Source: Hyphomicrobiaceae bacterium (GTDB taxonomy: Bacteria > Pseudomonadota > Alphaproteobacteria > Rhizobiales > Hyphomicrobiaceae). From it: DNA of 64,000 nucleotides. The stretch covers positions 62,001-126,000 of the forward strand of contig JAKFWF010000042.1 of NCBI GenBank assembly GCA_021730785.1, read 5' to 3'. The notes beneath the pieces are model-generated. The model saw only the letters and a program-made list of their open reading frames with translations, made no database searches and was not told where the DNA came from. Positions 45,760 through 54,212 of the stretch are shown here, piece by piece. Numbering within the stretch: position 1 is the stretch's first letter; every line of letters starts with the position of its first letter. The translations under genes were made by a program, and so were the position numbers.

Positions 45760-46560
45760 ATGTCCAATAGCACCAAACCGCTGGCCGGCCTCCGAAGCGA
45801 TCTGCGCGACGGGGTATTGCATATCGCAATTGACAACCAGGCCCGGCTGAACGCCTTCACGGCGGCCATGTGGAATGAGTTGCCGATGCTGATCCGGGCG
45901 GCCGAAGCAAATGACGGCGTGCGCGTGATCGTACTGAAGGGGGCCGGGGACAAAGCATTCTCGGCGGGCGCCGATATATCCGAGTTCGAGCAAAATCGCA
46001 CGGCAGCTAGTGCGAGCGCCTATGACCACTCGAACAACGTGGCGTTCGAGACGCTCGCCAAATCATCAAAGCCGACGATCGCGATGATCAACGGCTTCTG
46101 CCTCGGCGGCGGGCTCGAGGTGGCGCTGTGCTGCGATCTGCGGATGGCGTCCAGCGTATCGCAGTTCTCCGTGCCGGCCGCCAAACTCGGGATCGGCTAC
46201 AACCCGCGCTGGATGCGGCCCATGCTCGGGGTCGTCTCGGCCGCCCGCGCCAAGGAACTGCTGTTCACCGGGCGGCGCTTCTCGGCCTCGGAAGCGGCCG
46301 GTATGGGGCTCGTCAACCAGGTCGTGCAGCCGCACGAACTGGAAGCGAAAACCACGGCGCTGGCGGCCGAGATCGCCGGCAACGCGCCGCTATCCATTCT
46401 CGCCGCCAAGCGCTGTGTCGATGCGATCGCCGAAAACCCCGGCATCAGCGACCTCGCCCACCTCGACGCCCTGGTGGATGCCTGCTTCGCCAGTGCCGAC
46501 TACGTTGAAGGTCGCCGTGCGTTCATGGAGAAGCGCAAGCCGACGTTTCGGGGGAAGTGA
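45760..46560 (+). CDS. Enoyl-CoA hydratase/isomerase family protein lacking one catalytic glutamate
   Basis: This 266-residue crotonase-fold protein has the oxyanion-hole segment AFSAGADISEFEQ and a glutamate in GGLEVAL. At the position of the second catalytic glutamate (FAQTEVALG in the relative at 24190) it reads FSVPAAKLGIG, so a classical hydratase reaction is doubtful. It may be an isomerase, lyase or hydrolase of the same fold. It is divergent from cysE and has AGTAGGA about 13 bases before the ATG. Confidence 0.85.
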   Translation: MSNSTKPLAGLRSDLRDGVLHIAIDNQARLNAFTAAMWNELPMLIRAAEANDGVRVIVLKGAGDKAFSAGADISEFEQNRTAASASAYDHSNNVAFETLAKSSKPTIAMINGFCLGGGLEVALCCDLRMASSVSQFSVPAAKLGIGYNPRWMRPMLGVVSAARAKELLFTGRRFSASEAAGMGLVNQVVQPHELEAKTTALAAEIAGNAPLSILAAKRCVDAIAENPGISDLAHLDALVDACFASADYVEGRRAFMEKRKPTFRGK

Positions 46561-46582
46561 GTGCGTCTGGACGCAACCGCGA

Positions 46583-47155
46583 TTATGTCTTGATGCCGCG
46601 ATAGACGTCGGCGAGGGCGATCGACACCCCCAAGGCTGGAATCTCGATCACCTTGTCGGGTCCGCGGATCTCGGTGGCCGCCTCAGTGAAAGTGCCATCT
46701 GCCCGCCTTTGCCAGACGTAGCACAAGATCTCGTCCTGGCTCGCCACGATGTAGGTGTCGAGCGACGGTGCGCTCAGGTATTCGAGCGGCTTGACGGAAA
46801 GGTCGCGTTCCTCCGACGACGGCGACAGCACCTCTACGATCACCACCGGGTGCTCGGTCCTGATGCTATCGTCGGTCGCTGTCCCGATGCGTTCCACGAG
46901 CGCATCGGCAAACCGAACCGTTCCCGACAGATCGATCAGGCGGTCGGGACCACTCACCGCCCACACTGTACGATCGAGGAAGGTGCTGAACAGTGTTACG
47001 AAACACGAACCCAGCCTTGAGTGTCGGAGCGTGCCGCCGGCCTGCTGCTGCATGATCCATCCCCGGACAAATTCGTACCGGTGCCGTTCATCCGAATTGG
47101 CGACGAAATGGTAGAACGCCGCCTTGTCGGCGTACATCAGGGCGTGTGCGGTCAT
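46583..47155 (-). CDS. Uma2 family putative endonuclease (DUF820)
   Basis: This 190-residue protein has the PD-(D/E)xK nuclease-like core of the Uma2 family: an aspartate in ADALVE and then VIVEVLSPSSEERDLSVK. The catalytic pattern is present. Function in bacteria is not established. ATG 47155 has GAGGTG upstream; the frame runs to a GTG at 47164. It follows nuoC on the same strand. Confidence 0.85.
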   Translation of the reverse strand: MTAHALMYADKAAFYHFVANSDERHRYEFVRGWIMQQQAGGTLRHSRLGSCFVTLFSTFLDRTVWAVSGPDRLIDLSGTVRFADALVERIGTATDDSIRTEHPVVIVEVLSPSSEERDLSVKPLEYLSAPSLDTYIVASQDEILCYVWQRRADGTFTEAATEIRGPDKVIEIPALGVSIALADVYRGIKT

Positions 47156-47218
47156 TGGCAACACCTCGCAGCGGGTACCGCCAGTATAGCCTGCACCATT
47201 GGCGAACGTCGACCTGGA

Positions 47219-47836
47219 TCACTGCTTCGGCGGCTGCCCGCCGGCCTTCTCGTCGCCGGGCAGGATGTAGCTCGCCGCTTCCCACGGGCTTTCGAAGTCG
47301 AAGGCGCGGAAGTCCTGGGCGAGTTTTACGGGCTCGTACACGACGCGCTTCGCCTCGTCGTCGTAGCGCACCTCGACGTGGCCGGTGAGGGGGAAGTCCT
47401 TGCGCAAGGGGTGGCCCTGGAACCCGTAGTCGGTCAGCAGGCGGCGCAGGTCGGGGTGGCCCGAGAACAAAATGCCATACATGTCGTAGGCTTCGCGCTC
47501 GAACCAGTTGGCGGCGGGAAACACGGGGATTGCGCTTGGCACCGCATCGGCTTCGTTGGTGTCGAGCTTGATGCGCACGCGCTGGTTCAGCCGCGGCGAC
47601 AGCAGGTGGTAGACCACGTCGAAGCGGTTCGCGCGCGCCGGGTAGTCGACGCCGCAGATGTCGATCAGGATTTCGAATTTGCAGGCCGGGTCGTCGCGCA
47701 GTTTCGTGAGCACGTCGAGGATCGCTTCGCGCGCAACGGTGATGGTCAACTCGCCGAACGCCGTGCTGGTCGATTTCGCATCGCCGCCAAGGGCGGCCGC
47801 CACGCTGGCGTTGAGCTTCGACAGGGCTTCTGACAT
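47219..47836 (-). CDS. nuoC: NADH-quinone oxidoreductase subunit C, solitary
   Basis: This is the 205-residue 30-kDa subunit of respiratory complex I, which couples NADH oxidation to proton movement. The signature ExxxYDMYGIxFxGHPDLRR, here [12 protein letters not shown], and the GHPLRKDFP end are complete. No other nuo gene lies in the window: the neighbours are a Uma2 nuclease and a gene fragment. The protein appears intact. It could be the sole nuoC displaced from the operon or an extra copy. Confidence 0.92.
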   Translation of the reverse strand: MSEALSKLNASVAAALGGDAKSTSTAFGELTITVAREAILDVLTKLRDDPACKFEILIDICGVDYPARANRFDVVYHLLSPRLNQRVRIKLDTNEADAVPSAIPVFPAANWFEREAYDMYGILFSGHPDLRRLLTDYGFQGHPLRKDFPLTGHVEVRYDDEAKRVVYEPVKLAQDFRAFDFESPWEAASYILPGDEKAGGQPPKQ

Positions 47837-47930
47837 GCGCGGGTTCCGTGGTTGCAGCGCTCGATCCGATGGCTGGGTTAGCGCGTGCTTCGGTGTTTGA
47901 CCAGCCCCACGAGCGTTGTCACCGCTTGGC

Positions 47931-48050
47931 TCACTCGTCGCCGCTCAGCTGGCCGCGCCCGTCCACGATCGAGGCGTCGAGCTCGTTCCGGCCTTCGCTG
48001 GTGAAGACGGCGCCGCGGCCGGCATTGAACTGGGGGGCTGTCCTCCATCA
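47931..48050 (-). pseudogene. iaaA: Remnant of an isoaspartyl peptidase/L-asparaginase gene
   Basis: On the minus strand, just after the moaD stop, the sequence reads VMEDSP and then, after a one-base shift in a C6 run (48032-48037), [20 protein letters not shown] followed by SIVDG, and ends at a stop at 47931. This matches an internal part of the plant-type isoaspartyl peptidase family (E. coli IaaA has LFNAGIGAVFT and HELDACVMDG at the same place). The catalytic threonine region is absent. Only about 40 codons remain, so this is a broken fragment and not a gene. Confidence 0.7.
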
Positions 48051-48293
48051 CCCGCCCGCGATCTGCGGCAGGATGTGCACGTCGGCGTCGGGGCCGATCT
48101 CCTGGAACAGCGCGTCCTGGTAGATCTGCCCGTCGATCGCGACCGCGAGGCCCTGCTCCAGGTGTGGTGCCAGTGCCGGATGCAGCGCGCCGAGCTTGGC
48201 GAACAGTTGGCGCACGTTCTTCGCGTCAACCGACAGCACGGTTTCGCCGCCGGTGAACTGGCGCAGGTTGCCGATCAGCGTGACCTGCGCCAT
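48048..48293 (-). CDS. MoaD/ThiS-like small sulfur-carrier protein
   Basis: This 81-residue ubiquitin-fold protein ends in the diglycine GG needed for thiocarboxylate formation. MoaD-type proteins carry sulfur for molybdopterin. It starts 8 bases after the large subunit of a molybdenum hydroxylase, so it may help make or sulfurate that enzyme's cofactor. A MoaE gene is not adjacent. Confidence 0.83.
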   Translation of the reverse strand: MAQVTLIGNLRQFTGGETVLSVDAKNVRQLFAKLGALHPALAPHLEQGLAVAIDGQIYQDALFQEIGPDADVHILPQIAGG

Positions 48294-48300
48294 CGGCCCC

Positions 48301-50622
48301 TCACGCGACCTTCAGCTTGAAATTCACGTCGCCCACGGCGCGGGCCGCATCGATGGCGGCGAGCACTTTCGGCGGAGACATCGGCAGCGACTGGAAGCGC
48401 AGGCCGGTTGCATGCGTGATGGCGTTGGCGATCGCGCCCATGGGCGGCACGATCGGCGTCTCGCCGATGCCGCGCACGCCGTAGGGATGCGCCGGGTTCG
48501 GCACCTCGACGATGACGGTGTCGATCATCGGCAGGTCGGACGCCACCGGAATGCGGTAGTCGAGGAAGCCGGCATTCTGCAGCTTCCCATCCGTACCATA
48601 GACGTATTCCTCATTCAGCGCCCAGCCGATGCCCTGCACAGCGCCGCCTTGGTACTGGCCCTCGACGTAGGCCGGGTGGATGGCGCGGCCGGCGTCCTGG
48701 ATCACGGTGTAACGGATGATCGTGGTGCGGCCGGTCTCCGGGTCGACCTCCACGTCGCACAGGTGCACGCCGAAACTAGGTGCGGCGCCATGGGCGTTGA
48801 TCGACGACGAACCGACGATGGGGCCACCGGTCTTGCCGGCCATGGCGGCCACCTGCTTCAGGGTCATCGGCGGGTGCTTGCCGGCATTGGCGCCGGCTGG
48901 TCGCACCGATCCGTCGACATATTCTATGGCGTCGGTCGGCAGTTCCCACAGCTTGGCCGCGCGCTCGCACACCTGCTTGACGATGGACCGGCTCGCCTCC
49001 ACCACGCCCATGCCGCTCGAGAACGTGGAGCGGCTGCCGCCAGTCAGGAAGTTGTAGCCGAGTGACTGGGTGTCGGCGATCGTGACGCGGATCGCGTCCA
49101 TGCCGATGCCGAGTTCTTCGGCCGCCATCATGCACAGCGAGGCGCGCAGGCCGCCGATGTCGGGCGTACCGGCCATCAGCACGAGCGTGCCGTCCTCGTT
49201 GAGGGCGATTGACACGGTCGTCTCGCCGCCGATGTTGAACCAGAAGCCGGCGGCAATGCCGCGGCCCTGGTTGACTTTCAGTGGCGCCTTCCAGTGGTCG
49301 TGCGATTGGGCCGCCTGCAAGCTCTCGACGAGACCCACGGGGCCGAACTTCGGGCCATAGGCGGCCTTGGTGCCCTGGCGGGCTGCGTTCTTCAGGCGGA
49401 ACGCGATCGGGTCGAGCTTGAGCTTTGAAGCCAGCTCGTCGATCACGCTTTCGACCGCGTAGCCCGAGATCGGGCCGCCGGGCGCGCGGTAGGCTGCGAC
49501 CTTCGGCCGGTTCGACACCACATCATAGCCGACGATCTTCACGTGATCGACGTCGTAGGGGGCAAACGCGCACATGCAGCCCGGCGCCACGGGCGAGCCC
49601 TGGAACGCGCCGGCCAGGTACTTGAGTTCGCCATCGCAGGCGACGATGCGGCCGTCCTTCGTCGCGCCGATCTTGATGCGCATCTTGGCGCCCGAGGTCG
49701 GGCCGGTGGCGCGGAACACTTCGTCGCGGCTCATGGTCATTTTCACAGGCTTGCCCGCCTTGCGGGAAAGTGCGAGCGCCAGTGGCTCCAGATAGACCAC
49801 GGTCTTGCCGCCGAAGCCGCCGCCGATCTCGGTCGCGGTGACGCGGATCTTCGAGATGTCCATGCCAAGCAGGCGGGCGCAGTGGGCGCGCACGATCCAA
49901 TGGCCCTGGGTCGAGACCCAGATGTCGGCCTGACCGTCTTCGGCCACGGTTGCAAGACAGGCGTGCGGCTCGATATAGCCCTGGTGCACGGACTTGGTTT
50001 CGAAATGGCGCTCGACGATCACGTCGGCGGCGGCGAAGCCCTTGGCCACGTCGCCGAGGGCGAACTCGACGCGCTTGGCGACGTTCGATTCGCGCTTCGG
50101 GGCCGGGTCCATGCCGGCGGTGATCATGCCGGGATGGAGGATCGGCGCGCCTGGCGCCATCGCTTCATCGACATCGAGCACATGCGGCAAAATCTCGTAG
50201 TCGACCTTGATCAGCTTGAGCGCCGCCTTGGCAATCGACGGCGAGAGTGCAGCGACGGCCGCCACCGCATGCCCCTCGTACAGCGCCCGCTCGCGCGCCA
50301 TCACGTTGCGCACCACGTCGCGATAGTTGATCAGCATTTCGCCGGCCGGCACGAATTCGGAGCCCTGGTCCTTGAAATCATCACGCGTGACGATGGCCTT
50401 CACGCCCGGCAATGCCATGGCAGCCGACACATCGATGCTGCGGATGTTGGCGTGCGGGTGCGGCGAGCGCAGCACGAGGCCGGTGAGCTGGCCGGGCAGG
50501 TTATGGTCGGCGCCGAAGCGGGCACGCCCCGTCACCTTGTCTACGCCATCGGGGCGCTGCGGCCGGGTACCGATGATTTTGTATTCGGGCTCCGGCGTGA
50601 GCTTTTTGACGGTTTCCTGCAT
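48301..50622 (-). CDS. Xanthine dehydrogenase family, molybdopterin-binding large subunit
   Basis: This 773-residue large subunit holds the molybdenum cofactor and substrate site. It has the GGGFGGK motif (about residue 260) and the catalytic glutamate in GIGETP (about residue 719). The region corresponding to the CO-dehydrogenase loop reads AYRAPGG, not the AYRCSFR of form I CoxL. Order M-S-L (FAD, iron-sulfur, Mo) is typical of the family. With an enamidase nearby, nicotinate or a related heterocycle is a possible substrate. The start at 50622 lies 4 bases after the S-subunit stop. Confidence 0.9.
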   Translation of the reverse strand: MQETVKKLTPEPEYKIIGTRPQRPDGVDKVTGRARFGADHNLPGQLTGLVLRSPHPHANIRSIDVSAAMALPGVKAIVTRDDFKDQGSEFVPAGEMLINYRDVVRNVMARERALYEGHAVAAVAALSPSIAKAALKLIKVDYEILPHVLDVDEAMAPGAPILHPGMITAGMDPAPKRESNVAKRVEFALGDVAKGFAAADVIVERHFETKSVHQGYIEPHACLATVAEDGQADIWVSTQGHWIVRAHCARLLGMDISKIRVTATEIGGGFGGKTVVYLEPLALALSRKAGKPVKMTMSRDEVFRATGPTSGAKMRIKIGATKDGRIVACDGELKYLAGAFQGSPVAPGCMCAFAPYDVDHVKIVGYDVVSNRPKVAAYRAPGGPISGYAVESVIDELASKLKLDPIAFRLKNAARQGTKAAYGPKFGPVGLVESLQAAQSHDHWKAPLKVNQGRGIAAGFWFNIGGETTVSIALNEDGTLVLMAGTPDIGGLRASLCMMAAEELGIGMDAIRVTIADTQSLGYNFLTGGSRSTFSSGMGVVEASRSIVKQVCERAAKLWELPTDAIEYVDGSVRPAGANAGKHPPMTLKQVAAMAGKTGGPIVGSSSINAHGAAPSFGVHLCDVEVDPETGRTTIIRYTVIQDAGRAIHPAYVEGQYQGGAVQGIGWALNEEYVYGTDGKLQNAGFLDYRIPVASDLPMIDTVIVEVPNPAHPYGVRGIGETPIVPPMGAIANAITHATGLRFQSLPMSPPKVLAAIDAARAVGDVNFKLKVA

Positions 50623-50626
50623 GGCT

Positions 50627-51103
50627 CTAAGCTCCTCGCATGACGGTTGCGGCATCCATCACGGCGCGTACGATCTTGTCGTAGCCGGTGCAGCGGCACA
50701 GGTTGCCGGCGAGCCAGTAGCGCACTTCGGTTTCGGTCGGGTCCGGGTTCTTTTCCAGCAGCGCCTTGGACGCGACCAGGAAGCCCGGCGTGCAGATGCC
50801 GCATTGCAGCGCGTGGTGCTCCAGGAACTTCTCTTGCAGCACGTGCAGTTTGTCGCCCTTGGCCAGACCCTCGACGGTGCCGATGGCCTTGCCGTTCGCT
50901 TCGACGCCGAGCATCAGGCACGAGCAGACCAGACGACCGTCGACGGTGACCGAGCAGGCCCCGCAGTCGCCGGTGGAGCAGCCTTCCTTGGTGCCGGTGA
51001 GTTCGAGTTCGTCGCGCAGCACGTCGAGCAAGGTCGCGTGCGTCTCGCACAGGATCTCGGTCGGGTCGCCGTTGATGGTGAAAGATACGTGATGTTTGGC
51101 CAT
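50627..51103 (-). CDS. 2Fe-2S subunit of the molybdenum hydroxylase
   Basis: The small iron-sulfur subunit of 158 residues has an N-terminal plant-type [2Fe-2S] domain with CSTGDCGAC and a later cysteine (RLVCSC). A C-terminal [2Fe-2S] domain follows with CGICTPGF and LCRCTGY. It passes electrons between the FAD and Mo subunits. ATG 51103 gives the normal family length. It overlaps neither neighbour but is tightly packed between them. Confidence 0.93.
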   Translation of the reverse strand: MAKHHVSFTINGDPTEILCETHATLLDVLRDELELTGTKEGCSTGDCGACSVTVDGRLVCSCLMLGVEANGKAIGTVEGLAKGDKLHVLQEKFLEHHALQCGICTPGFLVASKALLEKNPDPTETEVRYWLAGNLCRCTGYDKIVRAVMDAATVMRGA

Positions 51104-51107
51104 GGTC

Positions 51108-51965
51108 TCAGGTCCTCGCGCGGTCATAGGCGATTGCGGCGGCACGAGCGGCAATGACGCCGGCCACCTTGATGCGGAACTCGATGGTGCCGCGCTTGTC
51201 GTCGATCGGCTTGCAGGCGGCGCGGACGGCGTCGACCATCTTGTCGACCGCAGCTTTGTCGAGCTTCGAGCCAACGAGCGCATCGCCGGCAGCCTTCACG
51301 TGCAGGGGCCGGGACGCGACCGCACCAAGGCCGATGCGGGCCGCGGTGATGACGCCGCTCGGGTCGGTCTTCAAGCCGATGCCGGCACCCACCACGGCGA
51401 TGTCCATTTCCGTGCGCGGGATGAAGCGCAGGTAGGCGTCGCCCATGCCCTTCGCCCGCAGTGGAATGTGGAACGACACCACGAACTCGCCCTTGTCGAG
51501 CGCGGTCTTGCGGGGCGCGAGCACCACGTCTTCCACCGCCAGTTGCCGCCGGCCCTTGGGCCCGAAGATCGAGACGGTGGCGTTCGCTGCGATCAAGGCC
51601 GGTATGCTGTCGGCAGCCGGCGAAGCATTGCACAAATTACCGCCGAGCGTCGCGCGCCCCTGGATCTGCGTCGAGCCGATCAGGTTGGCCGCTTCGACAA
51701 GACCCGGCCAGTGCTGCTTGAGTTCGACCTGCTCCTTCAACTCGGCCCCCGACACCGCCGCGCCGATGTGGAAGCCGTCGACCGCCTTGGTGATCGTCCG
51801 CATCTCGCCGATGCGCTTCAAGTCGACCACCAGTGCTGGATCGACCATGTCGGTCTTCATCTGCACCAGCAGGTCGGTGCCGCCGGCCAGGACCCGGGCT
51901 ATGCCCATCTCGGCTGCCAGCAGGGCGGTCGCCGCTTCGAGCGTTTCGGGCGCTTCATAGCGCAT
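51108..51965 (-). CDS. FAD-binding medium subunit of the molybdenum hydroxylase
   Basis: This 285-residue flavoprotein subunit has the FAD-binding AGGTDLLVQMK near residue 27 and TLGGNLCNASPAAD at about 107, plus the CO dehydrogenase flavoprotein C-terminal region. It is the first gene of the M-S-L transcript and lies 4 bases upstream of the small subunit. The start is ATG 51965. Confidence 0.92.
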   Translation of the reverse strand: MRYEAPETLEAATALLAAEMGIARVLAGGTDLLVQMKTDMVDPALVVDLKRIGEMRTITKAVDGFHIGAAVSGAELKEQVELKQHWPGLVEAANLIGSTQIQGRATLGGNLCNASPAADSIPALIAANATVSIFGPKGRRQLAVEDVVLAPRKTALDKGEFVVSFHIPLRAKGMGDAYLRFIPRTEMDIAVVGAGIGLKTDPSGVITAARIGLGAVASRPLHVKAAGDALVGSKLDKAAVDKMVDAVRAACKPIDDKRGTIEFRIKVAGVIAARAAAIAYDRART

Positions 51966-52150
51966 GCGTTTGCCTCATGAGTGAATGCTGAAATGTGCGG
52001 TTCCATCTGATCACAGTCAGCGGCAGAATGCCAACTGCGTGCCGCGAGGGGCAGCTGGTCGCGGTGCTGCTGAGCGACCCGGCCTCCCTTTCTTCCGACC
52101 GCACCGCGTGGCATGGTCGAGTGATCGTTCGTTGGCTTCGGGAGGATGAC

Positions 52151-52450
52151 ATGACCAAAGGCTATTGGATCGCACACGTCACCGTCAGTGATCCGGAAGG
52201 GTACAAGGAGTATGTGGCGGCCAACGCCATCGCCTTCAAGAAGTATGGCGCCAAGTTCGTGGTGCGCGGCGGGACCAATCGCGTCGCCGCCGGCACGGCG
52301 ATGAACGGCAAACGCCACGTGGTTCTGGAGTTCGAAAGCTACGCCCAGGCGCTAGCTTGCTACGACAGCCCGGAGTACGCGGCGGCCATCAAAATCCGCG
52401 ACAAGTATTCGGTGGCCGACCTCGTCATCATCGAAGGGTATGTGGGGTAG
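52151..52450 (+). CDS. DUF1330 family protein
   Basis: This 99-residue alpha/beta barrel-type dimer protein has the conserved GYWIAHVTVSDPEGYKEY start and FVVRGG and VVLEFESYAQA segments. Family function is unknown. GGAGG lies 5 bases before the ATG, which decides the start. It is divergent from the molybdenum hydroxylase operon. Confidence 0.85.
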   Translation: MTKGYWIAHVTVSDPEGYKEYVAANAIAFKKYGAKFVVRGGTNRVAAGTAMNGKRHVVLEFESYAQALACYDSPEYAAAIKIRDKYSVADLVIIEGYVG

Positions 52451-52504
52451 GGCCAAGTGAGCGCCGACGCTCAAGCTTAAGCCGGTCCTGGGCCCGGGCC
52501 GTAG

Positions 52505-52600
52505 CCGTAGGGCGGAATAGCCCACGTGGCGTTCCGCCGGCAGCTTATTCGATGGGTGTGTCGGCGCACGAAGCAAGAGCGTTGGTGCGCTCTACGGGCC
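52505..52600. repeat. Intergenic hairpin repeats (GGCGGAA/TTCCGCC)
   Basis: Between convergent DUF1330 and folD genes, GGCGGAATAGCC and GGCGTTCCGCC face each other (about 52512-52541). Further on, AGAGCG and CGCTCT flank a small loop (about 52579-52596). This resembles common dispersed repeats in high-GC bacteria and may stop transcription from both sides. No gene is seen in the 193-base gap. Confidence 0.5.
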
Positions 52601-52643
52601 AGTGCGGTGGGCTGGCGCGCTCGCTTATATTCCTGTGCGTGAC

Positions 52644-53525
52644 TTACCCCACGTCCCCAGCCACCCCCCGCGCGGCTTCAAGCGTATTGCGCAGCAGGCA
52701 GGCGATCGTCATGGGGCCGACGCCGCCGGGCACGGGAGTGATGGCGCCGGCGACCTTGGCCGCCTCGTCGTAGGCCACGTCGCCGACGAGCTTGTCGCGG
52801 CCGTCAGCGCCGGTCACCCGGTTGATGCCGACGTCGATGACGATGGCGCCCGGCTTGATCCAGTCGCCGCGCACGAACTCGGGCCGGCCGACGGCTGCCA
52901 TAACCAGATCGGCCCGGCGGACCTGGGCCGGCAGATCGCGGGTCTTGGAGTGGGCGACGGTGACCGTGCAGCCGGCCGCCAGCAGCAGCTGCGCCAGGGG
53001 CTTGCCGACGATGTTCGAGCGGCCGATCACGATCGCATCGAGGCCCTCGAGCGAGGGCTTCACGGTTTTTGCCAGGATCATGCAGCCGGCCGGCGTGCAC
53101 GGCACCAGCGCCCGCGCGCCGATCGACAGGCGGCCGACGTTGACGGGATGGAACCCATCGACGTCCTTCAGCGGATCGATCGCCTCGATCACCTTCGCCG
53201 CATCGATGTGCTTGGGCAACGGCAGCTGCACCAGGATGCCGTGGATGTCGTCCGCCCTATTCAGCTCGCCGACCAGCTCCAGCAGCTTCAGTTCGGACAC
53301 CGTGGCGGGGAGCTTGTGCTCGACCGACTTCATGCCGGCGGCGGTGGTTTGTTTGCCCTTGTTGCGGACATAGACCTGGCTCGCCGGGTCCTCGCCGACG
53401 ATGACGACCGCGAGCCCCGGCGTGATGCCGTGACTGTTCTTCAAGTTTGCCACGTCGCGCGCCACCTGCGCGCGAACTTGTTCGGCAACCGCCTTGCCAT
53501 CAATGATCTGTGCCTGGCCAGCCAT
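52644..53525 (-). CDS. folD: Methylenetetrahydrofolate dehydrogenase/cyclohydrolase
   Basis: FolD interconverts methylene-, methenyl- and formyl-tetrahydrofolate. The 293-residue protein has the lysine and tyrosine active-site region (YVRNKGK), [23 protein letters not shown] for cofactor binding and [10 protein letters not shown] near the end. All family motifs are intact. The ATG at 53525 agrees with family starts. Confidence 0.96.
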   Translation of the reverse strand: MAGQAQIIDGKAVAEQVRAQVARDVANLKNSHGITPGLAVVIVGEDPASQVYVRNKGKQTTAAGMKSVEHKLPATVSELKLLELVGELNRADDIHGILVQLPLPKHIDAAKVIEAIDPLKDVDGFHPVNVGRLSIGARALVPCTPAGCMILAKTVKPSLEGLDAIVIGRSNIVGKPLAQLLLAAGCTVTVAHSKTRDLPAQVRRADLVMAAVGRPEFVRGDWIKPGAIVIDVGINRVTGADGRDKLVGDVAYDEAAKVAGAITPVPGGVGPMTIACLLRNTLEAARGVAGDVG

Positions 53526-53675
53526 GACATCTGCCCTTGTCTGTGAGTTTCGCTGCAAGCGCGGCAACGCATCCCACCCGTCGCGGACGACGGTCAAACC
53601 CGAGCTTTGCCACCAGATAATTGTGCCACAGCACTGCGCGACACCAATAAGTCCGCGACAAAGTGCTCGCCACCG

Positions 53676-53969
53676 TCACACGAACAATTTCGCGAGGTTG
53701 GGGAAGACCACCGACTGGATGAAAAAACAGCCGAGAAGCAGGAGCAGCGGCGACAGATCGAGGCCACCCATGTTCGGCAGCATGCGCCGGATCGGCCGCA
53801 GCAGCGGGTCGGTCAGCGCCGTCACGGTCTGCCAGATCGTGCGCACGACGGGATTGTAGGCATTGATGACGTTGAAGCCGATCAGCCAGCTCATGATCAC
53901 GGCAATGACCACCACCCAGGTGTAAGGCGTGATGATGTAGTGGCTGATGAAACCAAGAAGCTCGATCAT
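53676..53969 (-). CDS. YggT family membrane protein
   Basis: This 97-residue protein has two hydrophobic helices (about 4-28 and 70-93) flanking a conserved amphipathic middle with NPVVRTIWQTVTALTDPLLRPIRRMLP. YggT proteins are small inner-membrane proteins of uncertain function, often near cell-division or iron-sulfur genes. The start at 53969 was chosen because the upstream open frame would add an unrelated N terminus. It is about 150 bases upstream of folD. Confidence 0.88.
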   Translation of the reverse strand: MIELLGFISHYIITPYTWVVVIAVIMSWLIGFNVINAYNPVVRTIWQTVTALTDPLLRPIRRMLPNMGGLDLSPLLLLLGCFFIQSVVFPNLAKLFV

Positions 53970-54212
53970 GGCGACAGGATCCGGGGCGGGGAGGACTGCA
54001 ACGGGGAGGCAAGGGAACTCCCGAGCTTTAGACGGCCACCACCCGCGCGCGCAAGGGATATGCCACAGCCCTCCGATGCCAAAGCACACGGCCTACGGTG
54101 GCTGCTTGTCCAGGCTTTCGGCCATCTCGCCACCGGTGACTTCTGCCGCAGCAGGATTAGCGAATGGGCGCTGCCATACAACTGACACTGCCGCTGCCGC
54201 GGATGCGGCCTG

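Noticed and set aside
48301-51965. Carbon monoxide dehydrogenase (coxMSL)
   Set aside because: The gene order fits, but the large subunit lacks the AYRCSFR active-site loop and reads AYRAPGG.
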